Shown here piece after piece: positions 11,183-22,131 of a stretch of DNA of 64,000 bases; position 1 is the first letter of the stretch, and each line of letters begins with the position of its first letter. Where the stretch lies: contig OZ020486.1 of the NCBI GenBank assembly GCA_963971405.1, forward strand, positions 1,426,001-1,490,000, in the 5' to 3' direction. Source of the DNA: Psococerastis gibbosa (lineage: Eukaryota > Arthropoda > Insecta > Psocodea > Psocidae). The position numbers were made by a program, and so were the translations under genes. The notes under the pieces are model-generated. The model searched no databases. It saw only the letters and a program-made list of their open reading frames with translations, and was not told the origin of the DNA.

Positions 11183-11943
11183 CAGGCACGTAGCCAGGAT
11201 TTTATTTCGGGGGGGGGGGGGCTAACTACCAGGGGGTAGGGGATGCCCCCTGTAAAACGGCGGGTCCACCCCCCCCCCCGAAATTTTTAAGAATTTACAT
11301 GCAAAAACACACTGTTTTTGTCAGAGGCGGTCCCGGACCTCATAAAAGGGGGAGGCTCTTGTCAGCAGCGTAACTATAGGTTTTCGAAGGGGGCGGTGTA
11401 AAATTGGCGCCACTCCACTCAGGGTTCGGAGGATATGAAGGGGGGGGCCCGGAGGTCTCCCCGGGTAATTTTTTTTTTAAATTAGGGCGGAAATATTGGG
11501 ATTTTACTCATTTTCAGAGCAATAAGGTTTCTACTTAATATATTACAGGGAATAAATGAAGTCGAGCACAAGGGGGGCCCGGGGATCTCTGAAAAATTTG
11601 GAAAAATAGGACTGAAATAGAGGGGTTTTACGAATTTTCAGTGCAGTTAGCACTTGGATATTAGGGGCAAAGAATATAACTGCCTTCCAAAGTAGGGGGG
11701 GGGGGGGAATTGCCCGCCATGCCGGTCGCTGCGTCCACCTAAACTGAACAATGAAAGGATAAAAAAAAGTGTGATCTCTTCCAAACATAGAATATTGAAT
11801 GTAAAAATTACTTTTATCAATAAATCAGCTCCATAATAATATTTACAAAAAACTCATTTAACTCATTTCCAATAATAATATCTTTTTTTACATTTCGAGG
11901 GGGGGCTTCAACCCCCAAAGCTCCCTCACTGGCTACGTGCCTG
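11183..11943. mobile_element. G/C-run TIR element, copy 2 (761 bp)
   Basis: Terminal inverted repeats CAGGCACGTAGCCA (from 11183) and TGGCTACGTGCCTG (to 11943) are perfect. As in copy 1, G-runs follow the left end and a G-rich block precedes the right end. Degenerate modules with GGATTTTACTCATTTTCAG and GGGGTTTTACGAATTTTCAG occur inside. No transposase is present. The shared GTAGCC core of the TIRs ties it to the copies at 9.5 and 63.9 kb. Confidence 0.65.
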
Positions 11944-13990
11944 ACGGTAGGCTATAACTACAGCAGTCATGCTGTTGCATACCCATATTTTTGTAGGGGC
12001 GACAAAGTAATTTTGATTATAACCCTACAATAATTTTAGTGCAGATAAATATACCGGTTATAAATGTCTGATAAACAGTTTATCATCAACATTTTGTTGA
12101 TAATGGTATGAAATTGTCTGCAATTAGGTGCAAATCAAATAAATTTGAATAGTAAGACAAATAATAGGAAAAGTTATAAAATTCCGCCAAAAATGAATTC
12201 GACTATACATATAATGTTTAGCTAACAGCATTATCCATCTTCTTACGCTACAATTTCAGAAAAGCTTCACCATATAGCCGCTGGAAGCGCTAATTACTTA
12301 AGAGTCAAGACGACAAGACGCGCTGTAGCAGACGACGCGAGATCGCACGGAGCCCGACTCCGGAGGTGTGTGGTGTGTCAGTTTGTTCATTATTGATTTA
12401 TTATATATTTTCTGATACACTACTTGACAGCCCTATGTGTGCAAAATGTAAGTCTGGTTGTGATATGTCCGGGTGAAAAGAGTTGGATCAACTTATTGGT
12501 GGTGTGTGCCGCTTTACCTACAGTTTATTGCAGTAAGTACCTTACACTTTCTCTCCTTTGTTAACCACAGTATATCCTGAAATTTTATTGATTTGGTAAC
12601 ACACAACTGAAATATGAGTTAAGAGTAAATTTAGCAAAGAATATAGTACCAGATGACGCATGTAAATGTGTAAACCGAATCAAAATCTGTGCTACAGACC
12701 TGGTGCAAATAGTTATTTTGTTGTGGTTGAGTTATGCTGTAAGGCTAAGGTATGCTCTCTACCATTATAATTAATTAATAGTGACTTCTGCACAGTTAAT
12801 ATCGAGAACCGCCTGTTAACTATACCTGATGGCATTGCCAGCCGCCTTTCAGAACAGTTCTTTGTCGGGTTTTGTGCCGTTGAAGCAGGTGCAGTGACGC
12901 ATTACCTGTGAGTCAGTGTCTGAGTGTCGGGACTCGGGAGACGAGTCGAATCTGTTGCGTGCATCAGTCAGCTTCACTAGTTAAAAGAACATATAATAAT
13001 AAAATAAAATAATAAATGCCTCATCTCAATTCTTATACCAGCAAGCCGTAGCTCCAACGCAAAAGAGTAAAATACTCCGCTGATTAAAATGTAAACTAAC
13101 TATTATTTTTAAATGAAAAGTGTTATTTTAGAATGTTCAATATTTCTTAAAATTTTTGTCTCTGATGGTTAATTTAACTTGGTACGTACCTCTTGCTGTA
13201 GCTGCTGATCACGGATAAAAGAGCATTTGTTGTCGTAGGGTTTACAACACTCAACGAGTTTAAAATTAATTCTGACTGAGGCTAATTATTAACTCGTTTG
13301 AAACCAGACGCCCCAATAAAACGTAGAAATGTAGCTACATTTCTTATCTTCCATGGAGACAATGTTTGTGTACATGGTAAGGGGCTGAGCCAATGTTGTC
13401 GGGCAGACGATCAAGTAAGCTAACTGGCAATTTGTGAGTTATAAATCCAAACGAAACTATCTTGATTGTTAACCTGCCTGTTAGCTAACCAGACGGTTCG
13501 TTTTTTAAACACATAATTATGAACGTTTTCGTCCTTCTGTTATTTTCAGTATGTTGCCAACCTGTTTTACTAGGGTTCTGTACAAATTTATGCCGCGGGA
13601 TTATACGATTTCCTTTTCTTCTCTTGTCTTTATAAAAAAAAACTCCTAAAGGCGTTGTACCGCCGTCACTTCAGTTAATCAGTAGTTTACCACATAAATC
13701 AGTGGTAACTTTGATATTCCCTTGGAAATATTGTATATAAATATTTGATCAAACATTACATATACATGAAAATCCAACATGTTTGATTTTTCGCTGATAG
13801 TGGGAATTTCCAATGGTGGACCTTGGACCAGCGCCAGCGATAGTGACACTCAGAGAAAGAAAGGAAAGGGTAGAGCTGAGGGAGACAGGGTTACGGTAGT
13901 GCGGGAGGCAATCGATGCCAGACTGGCTGTCCTCTCCCCACCCCCCCCCCCCCTTTCCCGACCCTCCCTTTTCAGTCAGAAAATGGTCGT
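11944..13990. other. No gene recognised; a GC-richer patch at 12.3 kb
   Basis: A patch at about 12,300-12,370 is less AT-rich than its surroundings. It is followed by TCAGTT (12,378) and two donor-like sites (AAAT|GTAAGT near 12,448 and TGCA|GTAAGT near 12,531). It could hold a noncoding first exon, for example of lipin, but nothing decides this. Confidence 0.3.
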
Positions 13991-14021
13991 TGACATTGGG
14001 CAAGGACCAGAACCAATGGTG

Positions 14022-14022
<1 letters not shown>

Positions 14023-14070
<48 letters not shown>
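14023..14070. repeat. (ATT)n microsatellite
   Basis: About 16 ATT units lie directly before a truncated RT fragment. In one frame they are read as a run of isoleucines fused to the RT remnant, which is an artefact. Related TTA arrays recur at about 14,760 and 14,970. Confidence 0.9.
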
Positions 14071-14074
14071 GTTA

Positions 14075-14672
14075 ATGTACAGACATACTTAGGGATTGTT
14101 ATTGATGATCGCTTTAAGTGGTCTCACCATGTTGAATTTATATATAGAAAATTGCGATCTTGTGTTTTTGCTGTGTCGTGTCTTAGAGGCACCAACAAAA
14201 AAATTCAGCTGATCGCTTACCGAGCTCTAGTTGAGTCAATTTTGAGGTACGGAATAGTAGCTTGGGGCTCGGCAGCCGAATGTTATACCAAGAGAATTAG
14301 GAACCTGCAGGTCTCTCTCTTAAAAACAATTGACAATAATCTACACAGTGAAACAAACAGCAATTTTTTCTTTAAGAAATATCGTGTATTGCCTATAACT
14401 TTATTACATACTCAAGCCATTTTATTGTTGAATTATTTTAACTCATAATATAAGACCATAAATCCTTCTAGGTACAGTCGCAGAGCTGGAACAACCTACA
14501 AACATTATATTGAGCTGCCTCATAATAATATGTATGGCTATCATGAGCTTAAGGTGGCAATTCCCCGAGTATTTAATTTGATTCCCGTCAGTCTTCTAGA
14601 GTTGGATAGCTACAATGCTGTTAAGCGAAATCTAGGGGACTGGCTGATAAATTGTTTAAATGATGGCGATTA
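14075..14672 (+). pseudogene. CR1/Jockey-like reverse transcriptase, C-terminal fragment
   Basis: The translation starts at YLGIVIDDRFKWSHHVEFI, the conserved block after the RT palm. It continues through YRALVESILRYGIVAWG and, after a stop near 14,446 and a frame change, through SRRAGTTYKHYIELPHN and FNLIPVSLLELDSY to a stop at 14,670-14,672. This is the C-terminal end of ORF2 of a non-LTR element, and the EN and RT catalytic core are missing. 5' truncation during insertion is the usual cause. Confidence 0.75.
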
Positions 14673-14990
14673 ATTCTTTTGATTTATTTTAATTTTATTT
14701 TATACAGGATAATGTAAGGTAATTTTAACTTATTTAACATTAACTCACTATATAACTGTATTATTATTATTTTATTATTATTTTATTTACACTTGTAATA
14801 ATGTAGTTCGTACTCCCTATAATAACTGTTTGTAGTCTTTTTCAAGCCTCCCTTATGGGGCTTACATGCAGTATTCCGGTAAAAACGATTATTTTCTTTA
14901 ATGTTGTATTGTATTCTTTCTATTAAATGCTCCCAGTGCTGGGGGTACCGACTGGGGAAAAAAAAAATCATTATTATTATTATTAATGGT
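14673..14990 (+). mobile_element. 3' UTR and tail of the 14 kb non-LTR fragment
   Basis: AT-rich sequence continues from the RT stop. It carries a hairpin-forming segment AAGCCTCCCTTATGGGGCTT (14844-14863) and ends near an A-run followed by an ATT array (about 14,960-14,990). This matches the hairpin-then-simple-repeat layout of the other non-LTR 3' ends in the window. The exact end is inferred. Confidence 0.45.
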
Positions 14991-16404
14991 GGTGCCTTGT
15001 GTATTAATTTGTCTGGCCGCCCTCGGCAACCAAGGCTCCAAGGCAATCTAACAACAGCGAACTCCTATAACTCCATTCAGAAGTTCGATCCAATGTTCTT
15101 TTTTTTCTTGTAAAGAATTTCTGGCAATGCTGACCCCGATCTGAAAATTATAAAAATATATATCCGGAATGTAGTTGGCTGGGCAAGGTGCCAATCCGCT
15201 TGGTGTTTAAACTGCAAATTGTTGTACAAGGTTTTGTGATTGACAACAAAACTTGAAAACTTATTTGGCGGTTATGAGTTGATACGCCATTGAATGGGCA
15301 CGCTTCTTTGTTGAAGGACAGTGTTGCCGTGTTGTTACGTGCATATCAAGCGTTTATTGCTGGTATCTCATCATCAACATTTTAAAGCGCATTGTCAAAA
15401 TAAAGATCAGTCGATAAAGTGTCCTCGAGAGAGATGATATTTTTTTTGACACATAATCGCATATTTTGACACAAATCTCATGGTCGTCATCAAGGGCGCT
15501 ACTGTCCTTCTGCAGCCCACATTCTGTCCCAGCGTCGCGCCCTTCTCCTCCAGAACAGTTTTTTTTGTATGGTAATGATGCTAGCGTTAGTAGTGTAGCT
15601 GACAAAGAAAGCCCCATTCTTTCATTTTTCTAATATGAGGCTCTTGAGTGTCTGGTAGTCTGTTGTAGCCTGTGCTTACTGTAGGCTTCTTAAACAGCCA
15701 AAACGCGACGAATATGTTTGACATAACGCTAAGAACAACATGCGCCGTGTTTGTAGAAACACGGCAGTTTACATGGGCATTACTCGTATATCGTGAGTTT
15801 GGGGGTCATCCTTTGTGTGGACCTGGCAGGATGTCGCAACTGTGTCTACTGACTACTCCTAAAATGTACGTTTAGGTGGGCCGCGCCGTGCACATAACTC
15901 TTGCAGTGGCTTGCTCTTGGACCAGTGGGCAGAGGCGTCTTTTCAATTTCTTCCCGGGGGGTATGTATACTAGACTTGATAACATTTCATGCTGTACATT
16001 TCCGATAAATGGGATCTCCCACAAAATGAAGTACCTAGCCTTGTTACTCCTGCAGTGTTTTGTCGGCATTGACTTAGGTTCTGTTGTTTCGCTAGCATGA
16101 TAACCATAAGAACCTTTGTTGAGTTACTAGAGCGGCTGGTACCCGATAGTTATATAGGATTTATTTGGTTATTTGCTAGTCAACCCACCACAAGCGTAGC
16201 CTGAGTGGGCACCTTGCCAGTTCGTGACTGCAGGCTTGTTATGACTCATGAGCGGAGTGACTCGTGCCACCACCGCGGCATTGGTCACCCGGTCTCCAAC
16301 TCAACAGCAACAATGTGAATGTCAAGGGTACATAGCTGAGCTCAACCAAACAACTTTGAGCAGTCCAATTGCTGGCCGCCCCTCACCTCCGCCACATTGT
16401 GCAC
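14991..16404. other. No gene recognised
   Basis: Only short, mutually overlapping ORFs on both strands. No exon with conserved content, RNA gene or repeat could be named. Confidence 0.45.
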
Positions 16405-17250
16405 TAATTTATACGTAGTATAAGGAAAGCTTTGTGATGGTCGAAATTTTTGATTCCGAGATTTCAACGGATTTACACGTTTTGAGGTACCAGGAACCCA
16501 AAAAAGTGGTTTTTACGAAATGTCTGTCTGTCGCTCTGTCTGTCTGTCTGTCTCTCTGTTCACCGATTTCCGGGCAAACTACTCGGTCGATTTTAATGAA
16601 ATTTGGCATATAGGTTCACAAAAATCATACCTCGGGACCATTTTTATTTTATTTTGGGCTAACTCAATGTTGAGGGGTTTTATTCTCAAAAAACTCCAAA
16701 AAACGTCTAAAAAAATTGTATCTCAAAAACGGCTCCAACGATTTCTTTTAAATTCACATATATTGTAGTCGTTATTAATGTTAACAAAATGCGGGGGCTC
16801 GCTTGCCCCTTGATAGTTTGCATCTGGGAGTAAAAAATAAAAATAACTCAATTTTCATGAAAAATTACTAAAAAACAATTTTTTTGCAAAACCTTTCCAT
16901 TGAGGATTTCTACCTTCAGGTATGTTTTAGGTGTTCAATAGGGTAACAAAAACTGACAGGTTGCATTCCCAAAAACATATTTGCTGCTGTGCAAAAAATT
17001 ATTTTTTGAGAAATTATGGAAAATTCACGCTCCAATACATTACGTGCCATGTGTCATTGTTGTACTATTGTTACAATGTATTGGTCTATTCGTTCCAGAA
17101 TATGCAATTAAGATTTAAGAGGTTTTTAATATATTGAGGTGGATTTGAAATTTAACCATAGGGAAATTATTTCCTATGAAATCACACATGTCTATATCTA
17201 CTTCTTTATAAATTGGAAAGCATGTTCGAGTAAACTCGGACCGGTTCTTT
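16405..17250 (+). repeat. (TGTC)n repeat family, full-length-looking copy
   Basis: The left end reads CTAATTTATACGTAGTATAA. The internal (TGTC)n array is at 16,519-16,560. The right end reads TTTATAAATTGGAAAGCATG and then GTTCGAGTAAACTCGG. Copies with the same order occur at 20.5-22.1 kb (reverse) and 40.5-41.3 kb. Short ORFs containing FRANYSVDFNEIWHIGSQKS recur between copies, but with frame breaks and no family match that I know, so I treat the family as noncoding. Confidence 0.75.
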
Positions 17251-17530
17251 ATCATTGCGCCGACCAGTTACAGTCAAACCTGCACGTTCAGCCATGTCCC
17301 AAAGCATGGCCAATCTAATTATTTGTTGTTAATTGGACAATCGTAGCATTCGTCGTATGATTTGTTATGTGCAATGTTGATCAAGCTGAGCTGCTGCTGA
17401 GGTCAACCAAAAAAATTTGTCATTGGTCGCATTAAGATATAAAATAGAATAGATGGCGCCTAGCCATAAGTTAAGTAAGGGGAAATGGCAAAGGCGGTGT
17501 GGGGTTGGGGCAAAAATATAAAATAGAATA

Positions 17531-17648
17531 CTACTCAACCACGATAGGAAAACTTATTATAAAAACCGAATAAACTTGGTTTTCCGCTTATGCAAGTTTT
17601 GAATAAACAACGTGTTTTAAATGTCATCCTATCGTGGTGAGGCAGTAG
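17531..17648. mobile_element. MITE-like element (118 bp)
   Basis: CTACTCAACCACGATAGGA (17531-17549) and TCCTATCGTGGTGAGGCAGTAG (17627-17648) are near-perfect inverted complements. The interior also has GGAAAAC/GTTTTCC. It is flanked by diverged direct repeats (AGATGGCG, CATAAGTTAAGTAAGG near 17,450; AGATGGCG, CATAAGCTAAGTAAGG near 17,652), so the segment may lie in a local tandem duplication. Confidence 0.6.
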
Positions 17649-18078
17649 AGTAGATGGCGTCAAACCATAAGCTAAGTAAGGCTGATAAAGCGGTGAAACG
17701 TAATGTGAGCAGTAAAATGCTGACTACCACTGTACTGAGTGCGTCAGTTGATTGTTGGTTGCTGACAGTCATTGCGTGTTGTTATTTAAATCGGGCAATG
17801 TGAAGGGTCCACGGGATGAGATGCAGTTTGAGCGTGGTTGTTGATTGTTGATGTGAGCAGTGACGTAGTACTTGTTTACTACACAGTGGGGCAAGTGGAG
17901 GGGGCATCGTATGATGGCGCGCTTGCCATTCACAGTCACGGCTCGCCAGTAGTGTTTAATCTATAGAGAAGGTAATACATTATACTGCTCTAGGATCACT
18001 TCCGTGTCATTGCCGCTATAAAAAGCTGTTAACCGCTCGTACGGGCTTGTTAACTTGTTCAGTGATCTCGTTTCTGCG

Positions 18079-18450
18079 ATCAGTAATTATTGCTTGGTAT
18101 CGGTTGTGGCGCATTATATTGATTTAGTCCAGCAGGCGCGCATTCAGGTATTTGATAAATAAGGGAAGTGAAGGACAGGACAGTACCCCCCCCCCCCCCC
18201 TTGAGGCTCGATGTCGGTTTACGAGTGTCGCAATGCGTCGTACCCTAGTACGGACGCGTTTTTGTAAGAATTACTGTAATTATTTGTGGGTATCAATTTA
18301 GGCTATAATATATTGTGTTAGTCAAGGAGGCGCATATTCAGGTATTTGATGAAGGGAGAAGTAATGAGGCTACGCTGCCCACCCCTTGGAGGACGGTTGT
18401 CTCGTTCAGTTGACAAGGAATAAATGTGATTCGCTTCTCGAAAGGCTGCT
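18079..18450. repeat. Diverged tandem duplication, period about 194 bp
   Basis: The block with AGTAATTATTGCTTGGTATC, ATTGATTTAGTC and GCATTCAGGTATTTGATAAA (18,080-18,160) recurs as TGTAATTATTTGTGGGTATC, ATTGTGTTAGTC and CATATTCAGGTATTTGATGA at 18,274-18,346. The C-rich segment after each unit is also partly shared. Confidence 0.6.
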
Positions 18451-18665
18451 ATTGGCTTCAATGTCTTGTCAACGGGGGTGCGAACTTATGATAAGGTTGC
18501 ACGTCTACAAGTTAAATTCTATCTAGTGTAAAGCCAAGAATTTTCAGTAGCCCATAGCCCCCCCCCCCCCCCTGGGTTGTTGATGTCCCAAATATGATAT
18601 TCAATTCACGCTAAAGCCACCGGGCAGTTTTGAACCGATTATGAGGTCCTGCGTCCTACGCCAAA

Positions 18666-18703
18666 CCATTGAATATATAACACTAGTGTTATATATTCAA
18701 TGG
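18666..18703. repeat. Perfect 38-bp palindrome
   Basis: CCATTGAATATATAACACT (18666-18684) is followed with no spacer by its exact reverse complement (18685-18703). It would extrude as a hairpin with essentially no loop. There is no neighbouring gene to explain it. Confidence 0.9.
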
Positions 18704-19249
18704 CCAAACTCATGTCATATATAATAAATGCTTCAGATTTAATTATATCATTCTTAAAACGTATCTTTTTGCTGGCATGGTGATTTGTTTGAAAAGCGCA
18801 CAGGCACTGTAAAATTCTGCGAATGAGCCACTGATAAAAATATATTGCCCCTTATTTTGGGGATCAGTCGTTTGAAGTTTCGAACAAGAGAAACTAATAC
18901 TAATAACCAAAATCGGCAAAATATCAATGCGAAAGTGCTAGTTTTAAAGCCGATTTCTGCTTTGTCGTAATTTAGTCTCGAGTTATTTTCCTCTGAATAG
19001 ATTTTGACAGTTACTGCTTAACATTCCAAGATTCGAATTTATCGTGTCACTGTGCGGTCATGTCATAACAGTAGAAGCAATTAAGTCTCTGGCCGATGTC
19101 TGGCAAGGCCTCCAGTAGTTAGGCTACTTATCTGCAGTAGGTGACAACATACATATTAAGGTCATTGGCAGCAATATGTATATATATAGGACTTCACAGT
19201 ATCCGTACTGGCCCATAGGCTTCTAGTCATTATCTGTTTGCCGGATAAT
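18704..19249. other. No gene recognised
   Basis: AT-rich; nothing nameable. Confidence 0.45.
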
Positions 19250-19620
19250 CATTGGCATCCAGAGATTTTTCCAGGGGGGGGGGGGAGCATCGGTTAATAA
19301 AAATATGGGGAGATATGGTTGCATTTTTTTACAGCAAAAAACTGTTGATTTTACAGTACCGTATCATAAAACTGATATCAGGGGGCCTGGGGTTCTTCTC
19401 CAGGAGGAATTTGTTTATAAATGGCCCGAAATAGTGGGGATTGGCGCGTTTTGGTATAGCAGTAATGTCAATGTTTTACAGTACTAAAAAGTAGGCTACT
19501 AATTATTTATTATTTGTTTGTTTAAAAAAATATGTCGATTCTATGTAGTGCTTACTGCCAAATTTTCCAGGGGGGGGGGGGGGGGTTCAAGACCCCACTA
19601 AATCCAACAGTGGCCATAGG
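19250..19620. repeat. G/C-run repeat family, degraded copy
   Basis: TTTTTCCAGGGGGGG (near 19,266) and ATTTTCCAGGGGGGG (near 19,561) bracket a stretch holding family-like phrases (GGGGCCTGGGGTTCTTCTCC, GGCCCGAAATAGTGGGGATT). Both G-runs are in the same orientation, so the copy is probably rearranged. Confidence 0.5.
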
Positions 19621-20504
19621 TGTCACAGCATTGTCCAGTGATTGGAATCATTTACTGTGTTGACTTCTGTCTGTCCGGGACTGTCATCAAATCGGCGGTT
19701 TTGAAAGCCCACAACCTGACTGTATTCGTATTGGACTATAGGGTTGAAGTAATTATCTGTTTGCCATAATAGGTCGATTGTCCAGTAATATGCAGGTCAC
19801 GATGACTGTGATGAGTTATGTTTGTCCAGGGCTATTGTCATAAAATGGACGGTTTTGAAGGCCAGCATTGGCTGGTGGTTGGCCAGCCTTCCAGCTTGCA
19901 GTGGCTTTACTGTGGTGACTTGGGCTTTGTTGTTGCAGCTTGAAGGCTCAATATGGCGCCTTTGTCATCAAATCCACGCCCACAACCTCTTTATTAGTTA
20001 AATACATGAATTGGTCGCATATGTGACCCAAGTTTCTGAATTACTTAGACATTATTCTTGAAAGTGTGTTTGGAAATTGGTAATGGCAATTGTAATGCGA
20101 ACAGATACAAGGCCGAGTTTGAGTCGGGATAAGGAGAATTTAATATTTATATCCGACTGCGAAAATGTCACAAATGTAGGTTATTCTTATTCAGAAACGT
20201 ATTTACCTAAAAGGCACAAGCGTAAGTGCGTAGCAGCCTATAGTAGGCCTCCACTATGGCTTGTGACAGAGTAGTGTGTGACTCACAAGGAAGTAAAGAG
20301 ATAAGAGCCTATTTTGGACCACATTCGCAGAGCGTGTCGGGACAGCAATGATAACAGAGTATAAACCTTATCCAACATTAATATGGTAACCCCCAATGAA
20401 ACTAGCCACAATTGAGCTTAATGCTTTTGACAAGTAATATATTTTAATAAACAGAAGGGTTATTCACATACCTGCGGTGGAGTGTTAAAGTCAGGAAAAA
20501 TTGA
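19621..20504. other. No gene recognised
   Basis: No ORF above background, exon or RNA gene seen. Confidence 0.45.
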
Positions 20505-20947
20505 AATAGAACCGGCCCGAGTTTACTCGAACATGCTTTCCAATTTATCAATTAGTAGATAGAGGTAATGAGTTACTTCATAGTAAATAATTTCAAATAC
20601 TTCTTTTGGAAAGCAACCTGTTCGGTTTTGTTACTCTATTTAACTCCTAAAATGTACCTGAAGGTAGAAGGCATCAATGGAAAGGTTCCGCAGAAAAAAT
20701 ATTTTTTAGTAATTTTCTTGAAAAATTTTAGTAATTTTTCAAGAAAATTACTTATTTTTATTTTTTTACCCCCAGAAGCAAACTATCAAGGGTCAAGCAA
20801 TGGAAAGGTTCCGCAGAAAAAATATTTTTTAGTAATTTTCTTGAAAAATTTTAGTAATTTTTCAAGAAATTTACTTATTTTTATTTTTTTACCCCCAGAA
20901 GCAAGGGTCAAGCGACTCACCGCATTTTGTTTACATTAATAGCGACT
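20505..20947 (-). repeat. (TGTC)n repeat family, interrupted copy, first part
   Basis: Starts with GAACCGGCCCGAGTTTACTC and CATGCTTTCCAATTTAT, the reverse complement of the right end of the 16.4 kb copy. Inside is a 123-bp tandem duplication (20676-20798 and 20799 to about 20914). Each unit contains a strong hairpin. In the first unit the arms are a perfect 19 bp (20708-20726 and 20734-20752). The copy is split by an RTE insertion and resumes at 21,745. Confidence 0.75.
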
Positions 20948-21744
20948 TCTTCTTCTTCCGGCTCTACAGCCCTTGGTGGGCTTTGGCCTGCTCGACAACA
21001 CTCCTCCATTCTTCTCGGTTTTGCACAACGCTCCACCATCTGGAGACTCCCAACTCGCGAAGGTCATTCTCTAACTCGTCCTTCCAGCGGTTTCTTGGCC
21101 GTCCTGGCAGTCGTCTTCCCGTCATGCTTGCTTTGTACATTTTTCGTGGCATGCGTTCTTCAGACATCCTTACAACGTGTCCCAGCCACCTTAATCGTTG
21201 TGCTTTAATGAACCTTACTATGTCTTCTCCGTTGAGAGCGGCGTCGATTTCAGCGTTGTTTCTTATCCGCCATTCTCCGTACTCGTAAAGGGGTCCATAT
21301 ATCCTCCTTATTATCTTTCTTTCGAGTACACGTAGTTTGTTAGCATCGTTTACAGTGAGATTCCAGGTTTCCGATCCGTATGTTGCAACTGGTCTTATAA
21401 GGGTTTTGTATATTCGTAGTTTTGTGGCTCTAGAGATAAGTCTTGACTTGAGCAATTTTAGGTTGGCAAAATATGCTCTATTGGCTGCTGTTATTCTTCT
21501 GTCTATCTCTGCGCTAGTTTTGTTTTGATTGTTTACTTCTGCACCAAGGTAGATGAAGCTCTTTACATTCTCGAAAGCCATTCCTTGTACAGTCAGGTTG
21601 TCACTTCTCCGTCTCCTTTCTAACGCTGACATTACTAGATACTTAGTTTTTGAGACATTTATTTCTAGTCCAGCTCTACTCGCCTCTACACATAGTCTAG
21701 CAAGTATCTCTCCTAGTTGCTTCCTATTTTTAGTGATTATATTA
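20948..21744 (-). pseudogene. 5'-truncated RTE-type retrotransposon with 17-bp target duplication
   Basis: The - strand codes for the C-terminal end of an RTE-like RT. The open frame runs back to the insertion edge at 21,744 and ends at a stop at 20,964. Recognisable blocks are FIYLGAEV, TKLRIYKTLIRPVATYGSE, ERKIIRRIYGP, RLRWLGHVVRMSEERMP, GRPRNRWKDELENDLRELGV and a C-terminal AKAHQGL. The insert is bounded by the perfect repeat TTACATTAATAGCGACT (20931-20947 and 21745-21761), and its 3' tail is a short GAA array. Catalytic YADD and endonuclease are absent. It differs in sequence from the intact RTE at 23.4 kb. Confidence 0.85.
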
Positions 21745-22131
21745 TTACATTAATAGCGACTACATGTGAATAACGACTATATGTGAATTTAAAAGAAATC
21801 GTTGGAGCCGTTTTTAAGAAATAATTTTTTTAGGCGTTTTTTGTGTGGAGTTTTTTGAGAATAAAACCCCCCAAATTGAGTTAGCTGAAATTAAAATAAA
21901 ATTGTCCCGAGGTATGATTTTTGTGAACCTACATGCCAAATATCATCCAAATCCACCGAGTAGTTTGCCCGGAAATCGATGAAGACAAACAGGGCGACAA
22001 ACAGACATTTCGTAAAAACCTCTTTTTTTGGTTCCTGGGGCCTGAAAACGTGTAAATCCGTTGAAATCTCGGAAGCAAAAATGTTGACCATCATAAAGCT
22101 TTCCTTACACTACGTATAAATTGGATAGCAA
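21745..22131 (-). repeat. (TGTC)n repeat family, interrupted copy, second part
   Basis: Continuation of the copy broken by the RTE insertion. It matches the left half of the 16.4 kb copy in reverse complement and ends CTACGTATAAATTGG. The tetranucleotide array is decayed to a few units (about 21,985-22,006). Confidence 0.75.

Noticed and set aside
12300..12536. Candidate first exon of lipin
   Set aside because: There is only a less AT-rich patch and two donor-like words, with no transcript evidence and 15 kb of repeats before exon 1.
13915..14448. 177-codon ORF starting with proline-rich and poly-isoleucine sequence
   Set aside because: Only the part after about 14,075 is an RT fragment. 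The start is a C-run and an ATT microsatellite read by chance.
18017..18063. TATAAAAA with a TCAGT initiator as a promoter
   Set aside because: The spacing of about 44 bp is longer than usual, and no exon or ORF follows. It may be chance in AT-rich DNA.
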